Below are positions 16,424-26,959 of a stretch of 64,000 nucleotides of DNA, piece by piece. This stretch comes from Actinomycetes bacterium (lineage in GTDB: Bacteria > Actinomycetota > Acidimicrobiia > Acidimicrobiales > JAAEMS01): contig JAAEMS010000099.1 in NCBI GenBank assembly GCA_024225275.1, forward strand, positions 21,362 to 85,361, written 5' to 3'. Each line of letters begins with the position of its first letter. The stretch's first letter is position 1. The notes beneath the pieces are model-generated. The model was not told the DNA's origin. It worked only from the letters and a program-made list of their open reading frames with translations, and did no database searches. The position numbers and the translations under genes were made by a program.

Positions 16424-18043
16424 ATGGCTGATCTCACCATCAACACCGACGACATCAAGGCCGCACTCCAGAAGAACCTGGAGGACTTCACCCCCACGGT
16501 CGAGCAGACCCAGGTGGGTCGCGTCATCGAGGTCGGCGACGGTATCGCGCGCGTGTCGGGTCTTCCCGACGCGGCCGTGAACGAGCTGCTCGAGTTCGAC
16601 GGGGGCCTCCAGGCTCTCGCCCTGAACCTCGACGAGGAGTCGATCGGCGCCGTGGTTCTGGGCGACGTCGAAGGCATCCATGAGGGCCAGCTGGTGCGCT
16701 CCACCGGTGACATCCTCAATGTGCCGGTGGGCGATGGCCTGCTCGGCCGGGTGGTCAACGCCCTGGGCGAGCCCGTCGACGGCAAGGGTGAGCTCACCAA
16801 TGTCATCACCCGCCGTATGGAGGTCCAGGCTCCCGGCATCATGGGCCGCAAGCCCGTGCACGAGCCCATGCAGACCGGTATCAAGTCGATCGACTCCCTG
16901 ATCCCGATCGGTCGGGGCCAGCGCGAGCTCATCATCGGCGACCGCAAGACGGGCAAGACCGCCATCGCCATCGACTCGATCCTCAACCAGAAGGGGCTCG
17001 ACGTTAAGTGCATCTACGTCGCCATCGGTCAGAAAGCCTCCACCGTGGCCGAGACGGTGGCCACTCTCGAGACAGCCGGCGCCATGGAGTACACCGTCGT
17101 GGTGATCGCTCCCGCCTCCGATCCGGCCCCCTTCAAGTACCTCGCCCCCTACGGCGGCTGCGCCATGGGCCAGCACTGGATGGACAACGGCGAGCACGCC
17201 CTCGTGGTGTACGACGATCTCTCCAAACAGGCCGAGGCCTACCGCCAGATGGCACTCCTGTTGCGCCGCCCGCCCGGGCGCGAGGCCTACCCCGGCGACG
17301 TCTTCTACCTCCACAGCCGGCTGCTCGAGCGGGCCGCCAAGCTGTCCGACGACCTGGGCGCCGGTTCGCTCACCGCCCTGCCGATCATCGAGACCAAGGC
17401 CAGCGACGTGTCGGCCTACATCCCCACCAATGTGATCTCCATCACCGACGGCCAGATCTTCCTCCAGGACGACCTGTTCAAATCGGGTGTGCGTCCCGCC
17501 GTCGACGTGGGCATCTCGGTGTCCCGCGTGGGCTCGGCCGCCCAGGTGAAGGCCATGAAGAACGCGGTGGGAACGCTCAAGTCCGACCTCCAGCAGTTCC
17601 GTGAGCTCGAGGCCTTCGCCGCCTTCGGTTCTGATCTCGACGCCGTCTCGAAGGCCCAGCTCGAGCGGGGCTACCGCCTCACCGAGCTCCTGAAGCAGGG
17701 TCTCAACTCGCCCATGCCGGTCGAGGAGCAGGTCGTGGTCCTCCACGCCGGCACCCGCGGCTACCTCGACGACATCGAGGTCGGCGATGTGAGCCGGTTC
17801 GAGGCCGAGCTGCTCGATCACGCCCGGGGCCGCCACGGCGCCCTGCTGGCCGGTATCGCCGACAGCGGTGTGGCCGACGAAGACGAGGTCGAGGCGCTGG
17901 TCAACTCCTTCGCCGAGCAGTTCGTGCCCACCGGCCACGATGTCCACGAGCCGGTCACCCACGAGGCCGGCGACGCCGACATCGAGGTCGTCGACGACAC
18001 CAACATCCTCCCCGAGGAAGAAGTTTCCCGGGACGAGGACTGA
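16424..18043 (+). CDS. atpA: F0F1 ATP synthase subunit alpha
   Basis: Non-catalytic nucleotide-binding subunit. The Walker A is GDRKTGKT (172-179). [21 protein letters not shown], the Walker B region [11 protein letters not shown] and [14 protein letters not shown] are all present. The C-terminus has an acidic tail of about 30 residues ([10 protein letters not shown]...), longer than in many alpha subunits. It starts 54 bp after atpH with a purine-rich site (GAGGACG) upstream. Confidence 0.98.
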   Translation: MADLTINTDDIKAALQKNLEDFTPTVEQTQVGRVIEVGDGIARVSGLPDAAVNELLEFDGGLQALALNLDEESIGAVVLGDVEGIHEGQLVRSTGDILNVPVGDGLLGRVVNALGEPVDGKGELTNVITRRMEVQAPGIMGRKPVHEPMQTGIKSIDSLIPIGRGQRELIIGDRKTGKTAIAIDSILNQKGLDVKCIYVAIGQKASTVAETVATLETAGAMEYTVVVIAPASDPAPFKYLAPYGGCAMGQHWMDNGEHALVVYDDLSKQAEAYRQMALLLRRPPGREAYPGDVFYLHSRLLERAAKLSDDLGAGSLTALPIIETKASDVSAYIPTNVISITDGQIFLQDDLFKSGVRPAVDVGISVSRVGSAAQVKAMKNAVGTLKSDLQQFRELEAFAAFGSDLDAVSKAQLERGYRLTELLKQGLNSPMPVEEQVVVLHAGTRGYLDDIEVGDVSRFEAELLDHARGRHGALLAGIADSGVADEDEVEALVNSFAEQFVPTGHDVHEPVTHEAGDADIEVVDDTNILPEEEVSRDED

Positions 18044-18078
18044 GGACGACCGCGAGATCTACGAGAGGCTGACTGACT

Positions 18079-20482
<2,404 letters not shown>

Positions 20483-20487
20483 GCCCG

Positions 20488-20889
20488 ATGCCTCTCACCG
20501 TCGAGCTGGTTTCACCCGAGGACAAGCTGTTCTCGGGTGAGGCCGACATGGTCGTGGCCCGCACCAAGGGTGGGGGCGACATTGCCTTCCAGCCTGGGCA
20601 CGTTCCGTTCATCGGCTCGCTCGAGGTGTGGTCGGTCGAGCTGGTCCAGGGCGATGGCTCCCGTGAGACCATTGCCGTGCACCAGGGCTTCGTGTCGCTG
20701 GCCAACGACAAGGTTACCGTCCTCTCCGACGTGGCTGAACTGGCGTCGAGTATCGACGTCGGTCGGGCCCAGGCCGCCAAGCAGAGGGCCGAAGGCCACC
20801 TTGGGGGCGACGCCGACAACGACAGGGCCACCGCCGCCCTCCGTCGCGCCGACCTCCGCCTCCGCGTCGCGGGCGTAGGCACCGCCTAA
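20488..20889 (+). CDS. atpC: F0F1 ATP synthase subunit epsilon
   Basis: Epsilon subunit (133 aa), which binds gamma and restrains ATP hydrolysis. The N-terminal beta sandwich (MPLTVELVSPEDKLFSGEAD, FQPGHVPFIGSLE) is conserved. The C-terminal helical part is short and basic (ALRRADLRLRVAG). Last gene of the operon, followed by a strong hairpin. Confidence 0.95.
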   Translation: MPLTVELVSPEDKLFSGEADMVVARTKGGGDIAFQPGHVPFIGSLEVWSVELVQGDGSRETIAVHQGFVSLANDKVTVLSDVAELASSIDVGRAQAAKQRAEGHLGGDADNDRATAALRRADLRLRVAGVGTA

Positions 20890-20910
20890 ATCTCCCCAGA
20901 CCTCGAACCG

Positions 20911-20946
20911 GAGGCCGAACGCGTCACCGGTGACGCGATCGGCCTC
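20911..20946. terminator. Bidirectional hairpin terminator between atpC and ppk2
   Basis: Arms 20911-20928 and 20929-20946 (inner part CGCGTCACC/GGTGACGCG) are complementary over 18 bp with one A-A mismatch and no loop bases beyond the turn. It sits in the 76-bp gap between two convergent genes, where it can end both transcripts. There is no T-tract, as is common in high-GC actinobacteria. Confidence 0.8.
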
Positions 20947-20965
20947 GAGTCCGATTTGGGACGGG

Positions 20966-21775
20966 CTACTCCACGACAATTCCCTTGATGCCCTCTTCGG
21001 GCTGGGGCCAACTCAGGCCCAGGGACTCGAGCTTGGTGACCAGGATGTGGCCCACCAATACGTTCCGGTACCACTTCCGGTCGGCCGGAATCACATACCA
21101 CGGGGCCCAGTCGGTCGAGGTTCGGCTGAGCATCTCGGTGTAGGCCGACTGATACTCGTTCCAGAGCTTGCGCTCGGCGAGGTCGCCCTTGTTGAACTTC
21201 CAGCGCTTGTCGGGCCGGTCCACTCGGTCCTGGAGTCGCTCGCGCTGCTCGTCCTTGGAGATGTTCAGGAAGAGCTTCACGATGTGGGTCCCCTCATCGA
21301 CGAGCATCCGCTCGAAGTCGTTGATGTGGTCATAACGCTTGTGCCACCGCTCTTCGGGCACGAGGTCATGGACCCGGACGACCAGGACGTCCTCATAGTG
21401 TGAGCGGTTGAAGACCACGATCTCGCCGTCTCGTGGCACCTCAGCGTGGACCCGCCAGAGGTAGTCGTGGGCCAGTTCCTCGGTGGAGGGCTTCTTGAAC
21501 GGGGCCACCCGCACCCCGGCCGGATTGGTCTTGTCGAAGACGTGGCGAATGGTGCCGTCCTTGCCGCCGGTGTCGATGGCCTGGATGATCACCAGCAGGC
21601 GGTGGCGGTTGTCAGCGAAGAACAGCTCCTGGAGCTGTTCGAGCCGATCGTTGTACTCGTTGTGGAGCTCCTCACCATCGTCCTTGCCGCCGGGGACGAG
21701 GTCGTGGCCGTCGGGCGGCCACTGCCCCAGATCGACAGCAGAGCCCGGAACCACGCGGTAGCGCTCGACATCCAT
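20966..21775 (-). CDS. ppk2: Polyphosphate kinase 2 family protein
   Basis: Cytosolic PPK2 enzyme, which transfers phosphate between polyphosphate and nucleotides. The Walker A region is AIDTGGKDGTIRHVF, the Walker B region FNRSHYEDVL, and the lid module KRYDHINDFERML is followed by the conserved Arg-rich segment. The length of 269 aa from ATG 21775 (MDVERYRV) fits class I/III PPK2; an in-frame ATG 18 bp upstream is less likely. Whether AMP, ADP or GDP is preferred cannot be read directly. It lies downstream of glpX on the same strand but beyond a large hairpin, so it is probably a separate transcript. Confidence 0.9.
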   Translation of the reverse strand: MDVERYRVVPGSAVDLGQWPPDGHDLVPGGKDDGEELHNEYNDRLEQLQELFFADNRHRLLVIIQAIDTGGKDGTIRHVFDKTNPAGVRVAPFKKPSTEELAHDYLWRVHAEVPRDGEIVVFNRSHYEDVLVVRVHDLVPEERWHKRYDHINDFERMLVDEGTHIVKLFLNISKDEQRERLQDRVDRPDKRWKFNKGDLAERKLWNEYQSAYTEMLSRTSTDWAPWYVIPADRKWYRNVLVGHILVTKLESLGLSWPQPEEGIKGIVVE

Positions 21776-21830
21776 GGGATCAGCCTGGCACATGCGCCGC
21801 CGCCGGCCAGTCTCTCGAGGCGGCCCAGAA

Positions 21831-21885
21831 CCCGAAATCTGTGGGGTGAGGGTGATGAGATCACCCTCACCCCACAGATTTCGGG
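21831..21885. terminator. Large perfect palindrome after glpX
   Basis: Arms 21831-21855 and 21861-21885 are perfectly complementary over 25 bp around the 5-nt loop TGAGA. It begins 8 bp beyond the glpX stop on the minus strand, and so is placed to end glpX transcription. A diverged copy with the same geometry lies at 50672-50720, which suggests a dispersed palindromic element rather than an ordinary terminator. Confidence 0.85.
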
Positions 21886-21892
21886 GAGTGGG

Positions 21893-22888
21893 CTAGTCGT
21901 AGTCGACGATGGAGTAGTCGCTGAGCTTCTCGAGCTGGTGGCGGGCGTTCACCTGGCGCACGGTGCCTGACTGGGCCCTCATGACCAAGGACTGGGTGGT
22001 GGCGCCGCGGGGGTCGTAGCGGACCCCATCGAGCAGGTCACCGTCGGTAATCCCGGTGGCGGCGAAGAAGCAGTTCTCGCCCTTGACCAGGGTGTCCTCG
22101 GTGAGCACCTGTTCGAGGTCGTAGCCGGCGCCGATCGCCGCCTTGCGTTCGCTCTCGTTGCGGGGCCACAGGCGGCCCTGCATGGCGCCGCCCATGCTCT
22201 TCAGCGCGGCAGCGGCGATGACCCCCTCGGGGGTGCCTCCGATACCGAACAGGATGTCGACGCCGGAGTCGGGCCAGGCGGTGGCGATAGCACCGGCCAC
22301 ATCGCCATCGCTGATCATGCGGATCCGGGCCCCTGACTCGCGTACCTCGCCGATCAGTTCGGTGTGGCGATCGCGGTCGAGGATCATGACCGTCAGATCC
22401 CGGACGGCCTTGCCCTTGGCCTTGGCCAGCCGCTTGAGGTTCTCGGTGGCCGAAGCGGTGATGTCGATCACACCGGCCCCCTCGGGGCCCACCGCGATCT
22501 TCTCCATGTATACGCACGGCCCGGGGTCGAACATGGCGCCCCGCTCGGAGACGGCAATGACCGCGATGGCCCCGCCGCGCCCGAGGGCGGTGAGGGTGGT
22601 GCCGTCGATGGGGTCGACGGCGATGTCGCACTCGGGCGGTGAACCGTCGCCGATCCGCTCGCCGTTGTACAACATCGGGGCTTCGTCCTTCTCGCCCTCG
22701 CCGATGATCACGAGGCCGTCCATGGGGACGGTGGTGAGGAGATTACGCATGGCATCGACGGCGGCCCCGTCGGCCCCGTTCTTGTCTCCTCGGCCCATCC
22801 AACGGCCGGCGGCCAGAGCCGCCGCCTCGGTGACCCGCACCAGTTCGAGGGCAAGATTTCGGTCGGGGACCTGCTGCTCAGAGCTCAT
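21893..22888 (-). CDS. glpX: Class II fructose-1,6-bisphosphatase
   Basis: Gluconeogenic phosphatase that removes the 1-phosphate from fructose 1,6-bisphosphate. GlpX signatures include [12 protein letters not shown], the metal-binding [24 protein letters not shown] and GIGGTPEGV. It has 331 aa from ATG 22888. This start is preferred over the upstream GTG because TACGGT sits exactly 7 nt before it (leaderless promoter). In actinobacteria GlpX is often the main FBPase. Confidence 0.96.
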   Translation of the reverse strand: MSSEQQVPDRNLALELVRVTEAAALAAGRWMGRGDKNGADGAAVDAMRNLLTTVPMDGLVIIGEGEKDEAPMLYNGERIGDGSPPECDIAVDPIDGTTLTALGRGGAIAVIAVSERGAMFDPGPCVYMEKIAVGPEGAGVIDITASATENLKRLAKAKGKAVRDLTVMILDRDRHTELIGEVRESGARIRMISDGDVAGAIATAWPDSGVDILFGIGGTPEGVIAAAALKSMGGAMQGRLWPRNESERKAAIGAGYDLEQVLTEDTLVKGENCFFAATGITDGDLLDGVRYDPRGATTQSLVMRAQSGTVRQVNARHQLEKLSDYSIVDYD

Positions 22889-22895
22889 GTCAACC

Positions 22896-22901
22896 ACCGT
22901 A
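22896..22901 (-). promoter_or_regulatory. Leaderless -10 box of glpX
   Basis: Minus-strand TACGGT ends 7 nt before the glpX ATG (22888), the spacing expected when transcription starts at the A of the start codon. Confidence 0.5.
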
Positions 22902-22982
22902 GGAGATCGGGATACGTCACGCCTCCTTTCGGGCGCTGGTCGGTCGTCATGAGGACTGGCCCGTCGTGGGATACTTCTGGGA

Positions 22983-23693
22983 ATGGATGACGACGATCTC
23001 GACGCCGAGGACGCGCCCCTTACCGATTCCGACGAGTACGTCTCCTACGAGCTGCACGAGTGGGCGGTCGAGGATCGGGTGATGGTCGAGTCCCTGCTCC
23101 GGCCCCGCGACATTGCCCGGGCCTGGGAGGGCGCCACCCTGGTGGTGCGGGTCGCTGATCGCGAGGTCGTCGAGGAGGTCCTCGACGAGGTGGTGGTGTC
23201 CACTGCGCCGGTTCTCGACCCGGCCGCCGACAAGGTGGCCTTCGAGATCGGCACCTGGTCGATATCGGGTCAAGATGCCGTGCTCGACGCCATGGCCGCG
23301 GCGGGCTTCGAGTACGAGATCGATCGCGCCGGCGACCTGATCGTCCTCGAGGCCGACGAGGAGAAGGCCGAGGCCGTCTTCGATGCTCTCGACCTCGACG
23401 ATCCCGAGGGCGAGCACGCCGAGTCGGCCCAGGATGTCTTGTCCGACATATTCCTCGCGGTCGACCGGCTCAGCGGCAACAGCCGCGACGCGGTGGCCCG
23501 CCTCGACTTGGTGGGTGGTGCCGACCGGGCTCTGGATCTGCCCCTGCCCTTCGGGTTCGACCCTGCCCACTGGAAGGATCTGGTGGGCCGGGCCGAGGAC
23601 CTGGCCGAACGGTTCCGGGCGGGCGACCCCGACGACGAAACCATCGTCGAGGACACCCAGGCCCTGCGGAACGTCATCCGCCCCCTGGTCTGA
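22983..23693 (+). CDS. Acidic hypothetical protein with an internal duplication
   Basis: Not recognised. The 236-aa protein is very acidic. Residues about 20-67 and 82-131 look like two copies of one module: each starts with an aromatic-rich strand (YELHEW, FEIGTW), continues through a helix (VMVESLL, AVLDAMA) and a strand (LVVRV, LIVLE), and ends in a VxxVLDEV/AVFDAL-type helix. The C-terminal part is helical. No signal peptide or membrane segment is seen. TACTTC stands 5 nt before the ATG, so it is probably leaderless, and it is divergent from glpX across 94 bp. Confidence 0.75.
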   Translation: MDDDDLDAEDAPLTDSDEYVSYELHEWAVEDRVMVESLLRPRDIARAWEGATLVVRVADREVVEEVLDEVVVSTAPVLDPAADKVAFEIGTWSISGQDAVLDAMAAAGFEYEIDRAGDLIVLEADEEKAEAVFDALDLDDPEGEHAESAQDVLSDIFLAVDRLSGNSRDAVARLDLVGGADRALDLPLPFGFDPAHWKDLVGRAEDLAERFRAGDPDDETIVEDTQALRNVIRPLV

Positions 23694-23815
23694 TCCCCGC
23701 CCTTGTCCCGACTGTTGCCGGGCCCGGCTCCTGATCCCGCCCCGTCGCCGTCGGCAACTCCCGCCTGCCCGCAGAGCCGGCGCCCGGCCCCGGTGGCCTC
23801 CTCCTGACCGCGGTC

Positions 23816-24190
23816 GTGGCCAGTGGGGTGACCGCGCTCGATGGCGTGCGGCGCGGCGATCTCGCGGTCCTCATCCGCCAGGCGGCGGCGGGCGTCGAGA
23901 TCCTCCAGCCCTGGCTCCGCCACCGGTTCCAGGTCGACCGAATCGGGCTCCACACCTCCACCTTCCAGTTGGTTGATCGATCGGGTCGGTTCGGGCTCGA
24001 CGAGGAGGCTGCCCATGCGTCGCCCGCTCAGCGGGTGCTGGGGGCCGTCTACTCCGTCCGTGAGCTGCCCCGGGCGGCCCGGCCCTCGGTGTGTGCCCTG
24101 CTCGAGCGGGCCGCTCTGTGGCGGGGCCCGACCGGCCGCACTCTGTTCGACCGTCTGGCCGCCGAGGCCCGCCGTATCCTGCTCGAGTGA
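23816..24190 (+). CDS. Hypothetical helical protein
   Basis: Not recognised. The reading frame of 124 codons shows a coding-like pattern with GC-rich third positions and a sensible protein (LVDRSGRFGLDEEAAH, ALLERAALW, LFDRLAAEARRILLE). The only in-frame standard start is GTG 23816; the frame is open further upstream (GLLLTAVVASG) but offers no ATG, GTG or TTG, so the true start is uncertain. It lies 23 bp before the TEX30-like hydrolase on the same strand and may share its transcript. The preceding 122 bp show no other feature. Confidence 0.5.
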   Translation: MASGVTALDGVRRGDLAVLIRQAAAGVEILQPWLRHRFQVDRIGLHTSTFQLVDRSGRFGLDEEAAHASPAQRVLGAVYSVRELPRAARPSVCALLERAALWRGPTGRTLFDRLAAEARRILLE

Positions 24191-24213
24191 CTCCCATCCG
24201 CTTGACTTGAGCC

Positions 24214-24795
24214 GTGGCTGCCAAGAAGAAGCTTCCCGGGCCCCTCCTGTTGACCCCTGGCTCGGGCGGTGACTGCAACCACCCGACCCTGGTTGCTATC
24301 GAGGAAGCCGTCGCCCCTCGGGTGACCCGCCGCATGGACTTCGACTATCGGAAGGAGGCCCGGCGCCGGCCCCCCGATCGGGCCCCCAAGCTGATCGCCA
24401 ACATCGAACGTGAGTTGGAGGTCCTCCTCGCCCAGACCGGTGCCGCCCCGAGCTCACTGGTGCTGGGTGGTCGATCGATGGGGGGCCGCATGTGCTCCAT
24501 GGCGGTGGCCCAGGGCCTGCCCGCGGCCGGCCTGATCCTGCTGAGCTACCCCCTGCGACCGAAGAACAAGCCCGAGAATCTCCGCACCGAACACTTCCCC
24601 GAGCTCGACCTGCCGTGCCTGTTCGTGACCGGCACCCGCGACGAGTTCGGATCCCCGGACGAATACGACGAGCATCTGGCCACCATCCCGGGCCCGGTGA
24701 CCAAGGTGTGGCTCGAGGGGGCCCGCCACGATCCCCAGAAGCGCGACGAGGAGATCGTCGAGGCCGTCGTGGGCTGGCTGGCCGACCTGGGCTAG
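24214..24795 (+). CDS. Alpha/beta hydrolase, TEX30/KANL3-like
   Basis: Small cytosolic alpha/beta hydrolase (193 aa). The N-terminal LLLTPGSGGDCNHP forms the oxyanion region. The nucleophile elbow is GGRSMGG, the acid is probably the Asp in GTRDEFG, and the His is in EGARHDP. This order and the short length match the TEX30/dienelactone-hydrolase-like group. The substrate is unknown. GTG start at 24214. The 3' end overlaps the convergent MFS gene by 4 bp. Confidence 0.82.
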   Translation: MAAKKKLPGPLLLTPGSGGDCNHPTLVAIEEAVAPRVTRRMDFDYRKEARRRPPDRAPKLIANIERELEVLLAQTGAAPSSLVLGGRSMGGRMCSMAVAQGLPAAGLILLSYPLRPKNKPENLRTEHFPELDLPCLFVTGTRDEFGSPDEYDEHLATIPGPVTKVWLEGARHDPQKRDEEIVEAVVGWLADLG

Positions 24796-26369
24796 TCCTG
24801 GTCTGTTGGTTCGTCTGGGTCGGTGCGGTCCTCGGGATTGATGTGCTCGAGCTCGAGCCTGGCCGTCTCCGGGTAGAGGAACCGCACCATGCCCGTGACC
24901 ACCAGGGGTCCGATGGCGAAGATGGTGATCGGGACAGCCAGGGAGCCGGCCCGGTCAGAGATCTGACCGGTGGCGATGACGCCCAGGGCGCTACCCATCA
25001 CCGCGATGAGGGCGATGACCCCCTTCGAGCTGGCCCGCCGGCCGGTGGGGAACAGTTCCTCGCCGTAGACGCCCAGGGCCGGAACCGCTGCCGCGCCCAC
25101 GACTGTGCCCAGCATTGAGAAGGCCCAGAGGGGGATCCCGCTGGTCCAGTAGATGAGCAGGCTGGCCATCGAGCCCACGAACAGGGCGACGGCACCCACC
25201 GAGCGGCGGCCCCGGATGTCGGCCAGCCGTCCGCCGATCATGATGCCGATGCCGGCGGGGGTGGCGGTCACGAGCCGGTAGATGGCAATGCGCGAGGCCG
25301 AGAACCCCTGCTCGTCCCGGAGGTACTCGTTGAGGAACTGGCTGGCCGGGGAGGCGAAGATGCTGAACAGGAAGGCGGTCGAGGAGAGCAGGATGAGGCG
25401 CCGGTCGGCGGCGAACACCTTGACCTGGTCCATGGTGCTGGTGGTGGGCTCGGCGGTGCGGGCGACCGCCTTCTCGAAGCGCTGACTCTCGGGTAGATCC
25501 TGGATGGCTCGAATCGCCAGGGGCAGGGCGATCAGGGGTACGAGGTACACGATGCGCCAGCCGTCGGGTCCCAGGTCGGCCACCGGCAGCACCCACAGCA
25601 CCATCCCGGCCCCGAGGCCGGCCGACAGGGTGAGCACCGACGCCGCCCAGGCCCGGGAGCCGGCGGGGACCTCTTCGGCGGCGACGACTCCCACCACGAT
25701 GTTCAGGGCTGTGGCCAAGCCGCGTGCCACCGTCTGGCTGACCCCCAGCCACAGAAGTGAGGGAGCCACGGCCCCCACCGCCGTGATCACGATGCCGACC
25801 ACAGAGGCCAGGGCGAGGAGGGGCCGGCGACCGCGACGGTCGGCGGTCACCGACACCCAGAGGGCGATCACCCCACCGATCCGGACGGCCGCCAGTAGGA
25901 ACCCCTGGGCGCTGTCGGTGGCGTCGAAGCTGTCGGCGGCGAAGGTCAGGGTCTGGCTGATGACGACGCCCAGGTAGCCGTAGATGATCGACAGGAGGGC
26001 GAGGCGGGCCAGGACGCGGGCCGTGCGGGCGTCCATACGGTCGGGCGGGTGCCACCACGGGGGCCGGACGCCGGGCGGGGCCGGCTTGGCGAGGTGGCGG
26101 CGGACCGGCCAGTAGAACAGCCAGCCGGCCAGCGGGATGGCCAGGCTCATGCGAACCGTCTGGCGGATACGGATCTTGCCATCGTCGGGGCCGCCGGGAT
26201 CGACGACCGGTTCGTGGTGAACGGTGCGGTGGTAGTGGTGGAAAGGACCCTCGACCAGGGTGAACTCGCCCTCTGCGGGGGAGGCTTCGAGGACGATGTC
26301 GGTGCGGGGAGCGAGCCAGCGTTGGAGGAGGTCGGGCTCGACCTCCTCGACGGTGGTCAGGGTGGGCAT
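24792..26369 (-). CDS. MFS transporter with N-terminal extension
   Basis: Major facilitator protein of 525 aa with 12 predicted helices. TADRRGRRPLL (loop 2-3) and ADIRGRRSVG (loop 8-9) are the paired MFS motifs, and YGEELFPTGRRASSKG is typical of the sugar/organic-acid porter branch. The first 130 or so residues form an extension with one hydrophobic segment (MSLAIPLAGWLFYWPV) and a soluble part (MPTLTTVEEVEPDLLQRWL, VEGPFHHYHRT), not part of the MFS core. Start ATG 26369 lies 11 bp after the small membrane gene upstream, so the two form an operon. Substrate unknown. Confidence 0.85.
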   Translation of the reverse strand: MPTLTTVEEVEPDLLQRWLAPRTDIVLEASPAEGEFTLVEGPFHHYHRTVHHEPVVDPGGPDDGKIRIRQTVRMSLAIPLAGWLFYWPVRRHLAKPAPPGVRPPWWHPPDRMDARTARVLARLALLSIIYGYLGVVISQTLTFAADSFDATDSAQGFLLAAVRIGGVIALWVSVTADRRGRRPLLALASVVGIVITAVGAVAPSLLWLGVSQTVARGLATALNIVVGVVAAEEVPAGSRAWAASVLTLSAGLGAGMVLWVLPVADLGPDGWRIVYLVPLIALPLAIRAIQDLPESQRFEKAVARTAEPTTSTMDQVKVFAADRRLILLSSTAFLFSIFASPASQFLNEYLRDEQGFSASRIAIYRLVTATPAGIGIMIGGRLADIRGRRSVGAVALFVGSMASLLIYWTSGIPLWAFSMLGTVVGAAAVPALGVYGEELFPTGRRASSKGVIALIAVMGSALGVIATGQISDRAGSLAVPITIFAIGPLVVTGMVRFLYPETARLELEHINPEDRTDPDEPTDQD

Positions 26370-26380
26370 GGCGCAGGTCG

Positions 26381-26563
26381 TCAGTCGGCGGATTCGACCG
26401 GCCCGGCGGCCTCGATCTGGCCGGCCAGACGGTCCTTGGCCCGCTTGTTCGCCAGCCACAGGAGGCCACCGAACAGGGCGATCGGGCCGACCACCAGCAG
26501 GATCTCGTCCCAACCTCCGTTGTGGGCCAACAGCGCGGCCGGGGAGAGCGTGGTGAAGATCAT
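26381..26563 (-). CDS. Small single-span membrane protein
   Basis: Protein of 60 aa: a short N-terminus (MIFTTLSPAALLAHNGGWDE), one membrane helix (ILLVVGPIALFGGLLWLA) and a basic-to-acidic cytoplasmic tail (NKRAKDRLAGQIEAAG). The start at 26563 is supported by TACCGT 7 nt upstream. It is the first gene of a two-gene unit with the MFS transporter. Function unknown. Confidence 0.7.
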   Translation of the reverse strand: MIFTTLSPAALLAHNGGWDEILLVVGPIALFGGLLWLANKRAKDRLAGQIEAAGPVESAD

Positions 26564-26570
26564 TGAAACG

Positions 26571-26576
26571 ACGGTA
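26571..26576 (-). promoter_or_regulatory. Leaderless -10 box of the small membrane gene
   Basis: Minus-strand TACCGT ends 7 nt before the ATG at 26563. A plus-strand box for the divergent NifU-like gene lies 45 bp away. Confidence 0.45.
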
Positions 26577-26621
26577 TCAGCACCACAACCGCCCACCTGT
26601 CGGAACCGGGGGGCCAGAAAC

Positions 26622-26627
26622 TACGAT
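26622..26627 (+). promoter_or_regulatory. Leaderless -10 box of the NifU-like gene
   Basis: TACGAT ends 7 nt before the GTG at 26635. Because the in-frame ATG at 26626 lies inside this box, the GTG is preferred as the start. Confidence 0.5.
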
Positions 26628-26634
26628 GGAGCGG

Positions 26635-26943
26635 GTGAGCGATCCGGCCGGCCCCAACGACAGCTCCGACAGCCTCTCGACCCGCGTTCAGGCCACCCTC
26701 GATGTCATCCGGCCGGTCATCCAGGCCGACAACGGCGACATCATGCTGAGGTCGGTGAACGAGGAGTCCGGACTGGTGGAGGTCGAGCTGATGGGGGCCT
26801 GTGTCACCTGCCCGGCCTCCAACCAGACCCTGAAGGCCGGTGTTGAGCGGATCCTGAAGGACCGGGTCGAGGGGGTCACCGAGGTCGTGAACGTCGGCGT
26901 GGTGACCGAAGAGGACATCGGCGGCACCGCCGTATCCCTCTGA
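26635..26943 (+). CDS. NifU C-terminal-domain Fe-S scaffold/carrier protein
   Basis: Short protein (102 aa) made of one NifU C-terminal domain, which holds or passes on a 4Fe-4S cluster. The cluster-binding CXXC is in GACVTCPASNQTLKAGVERIL, preceded by the usual VIRPVIQADNGDIML. No N-terminal IscU part is present, as in the stand-alone Nfu type. It is followed 16 bp later by meaB. Confidence 0.9.
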   Translation: MSDPAGPNDSSDSLSTRVQATLDVIRPVIQADNGDIMLRSVNEESGLVEVELMGACVTCPASNQTLKAGVERILKDRVEGVTEVVNVGVVTEEDIGGTAVSL

Positions 26944-26959
26944 ACCGAGGCCGATCAAT

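Noticed and set aside
15968..17962. Long open frame of 664 codons antisense to atpA and atpH
   Set aside because: It is the mirror of strongly coding GC-rich genes, lacks any recognisable domain, and overlaps proven ATP synthase genes.
26563..26943. NifU-like gene starting at ATG 26563
   Set aside because: The extra N-terminus is low in complexity, overlaps the divergent promoter and gene start, and a leaderless box fits the GTG at 26635.
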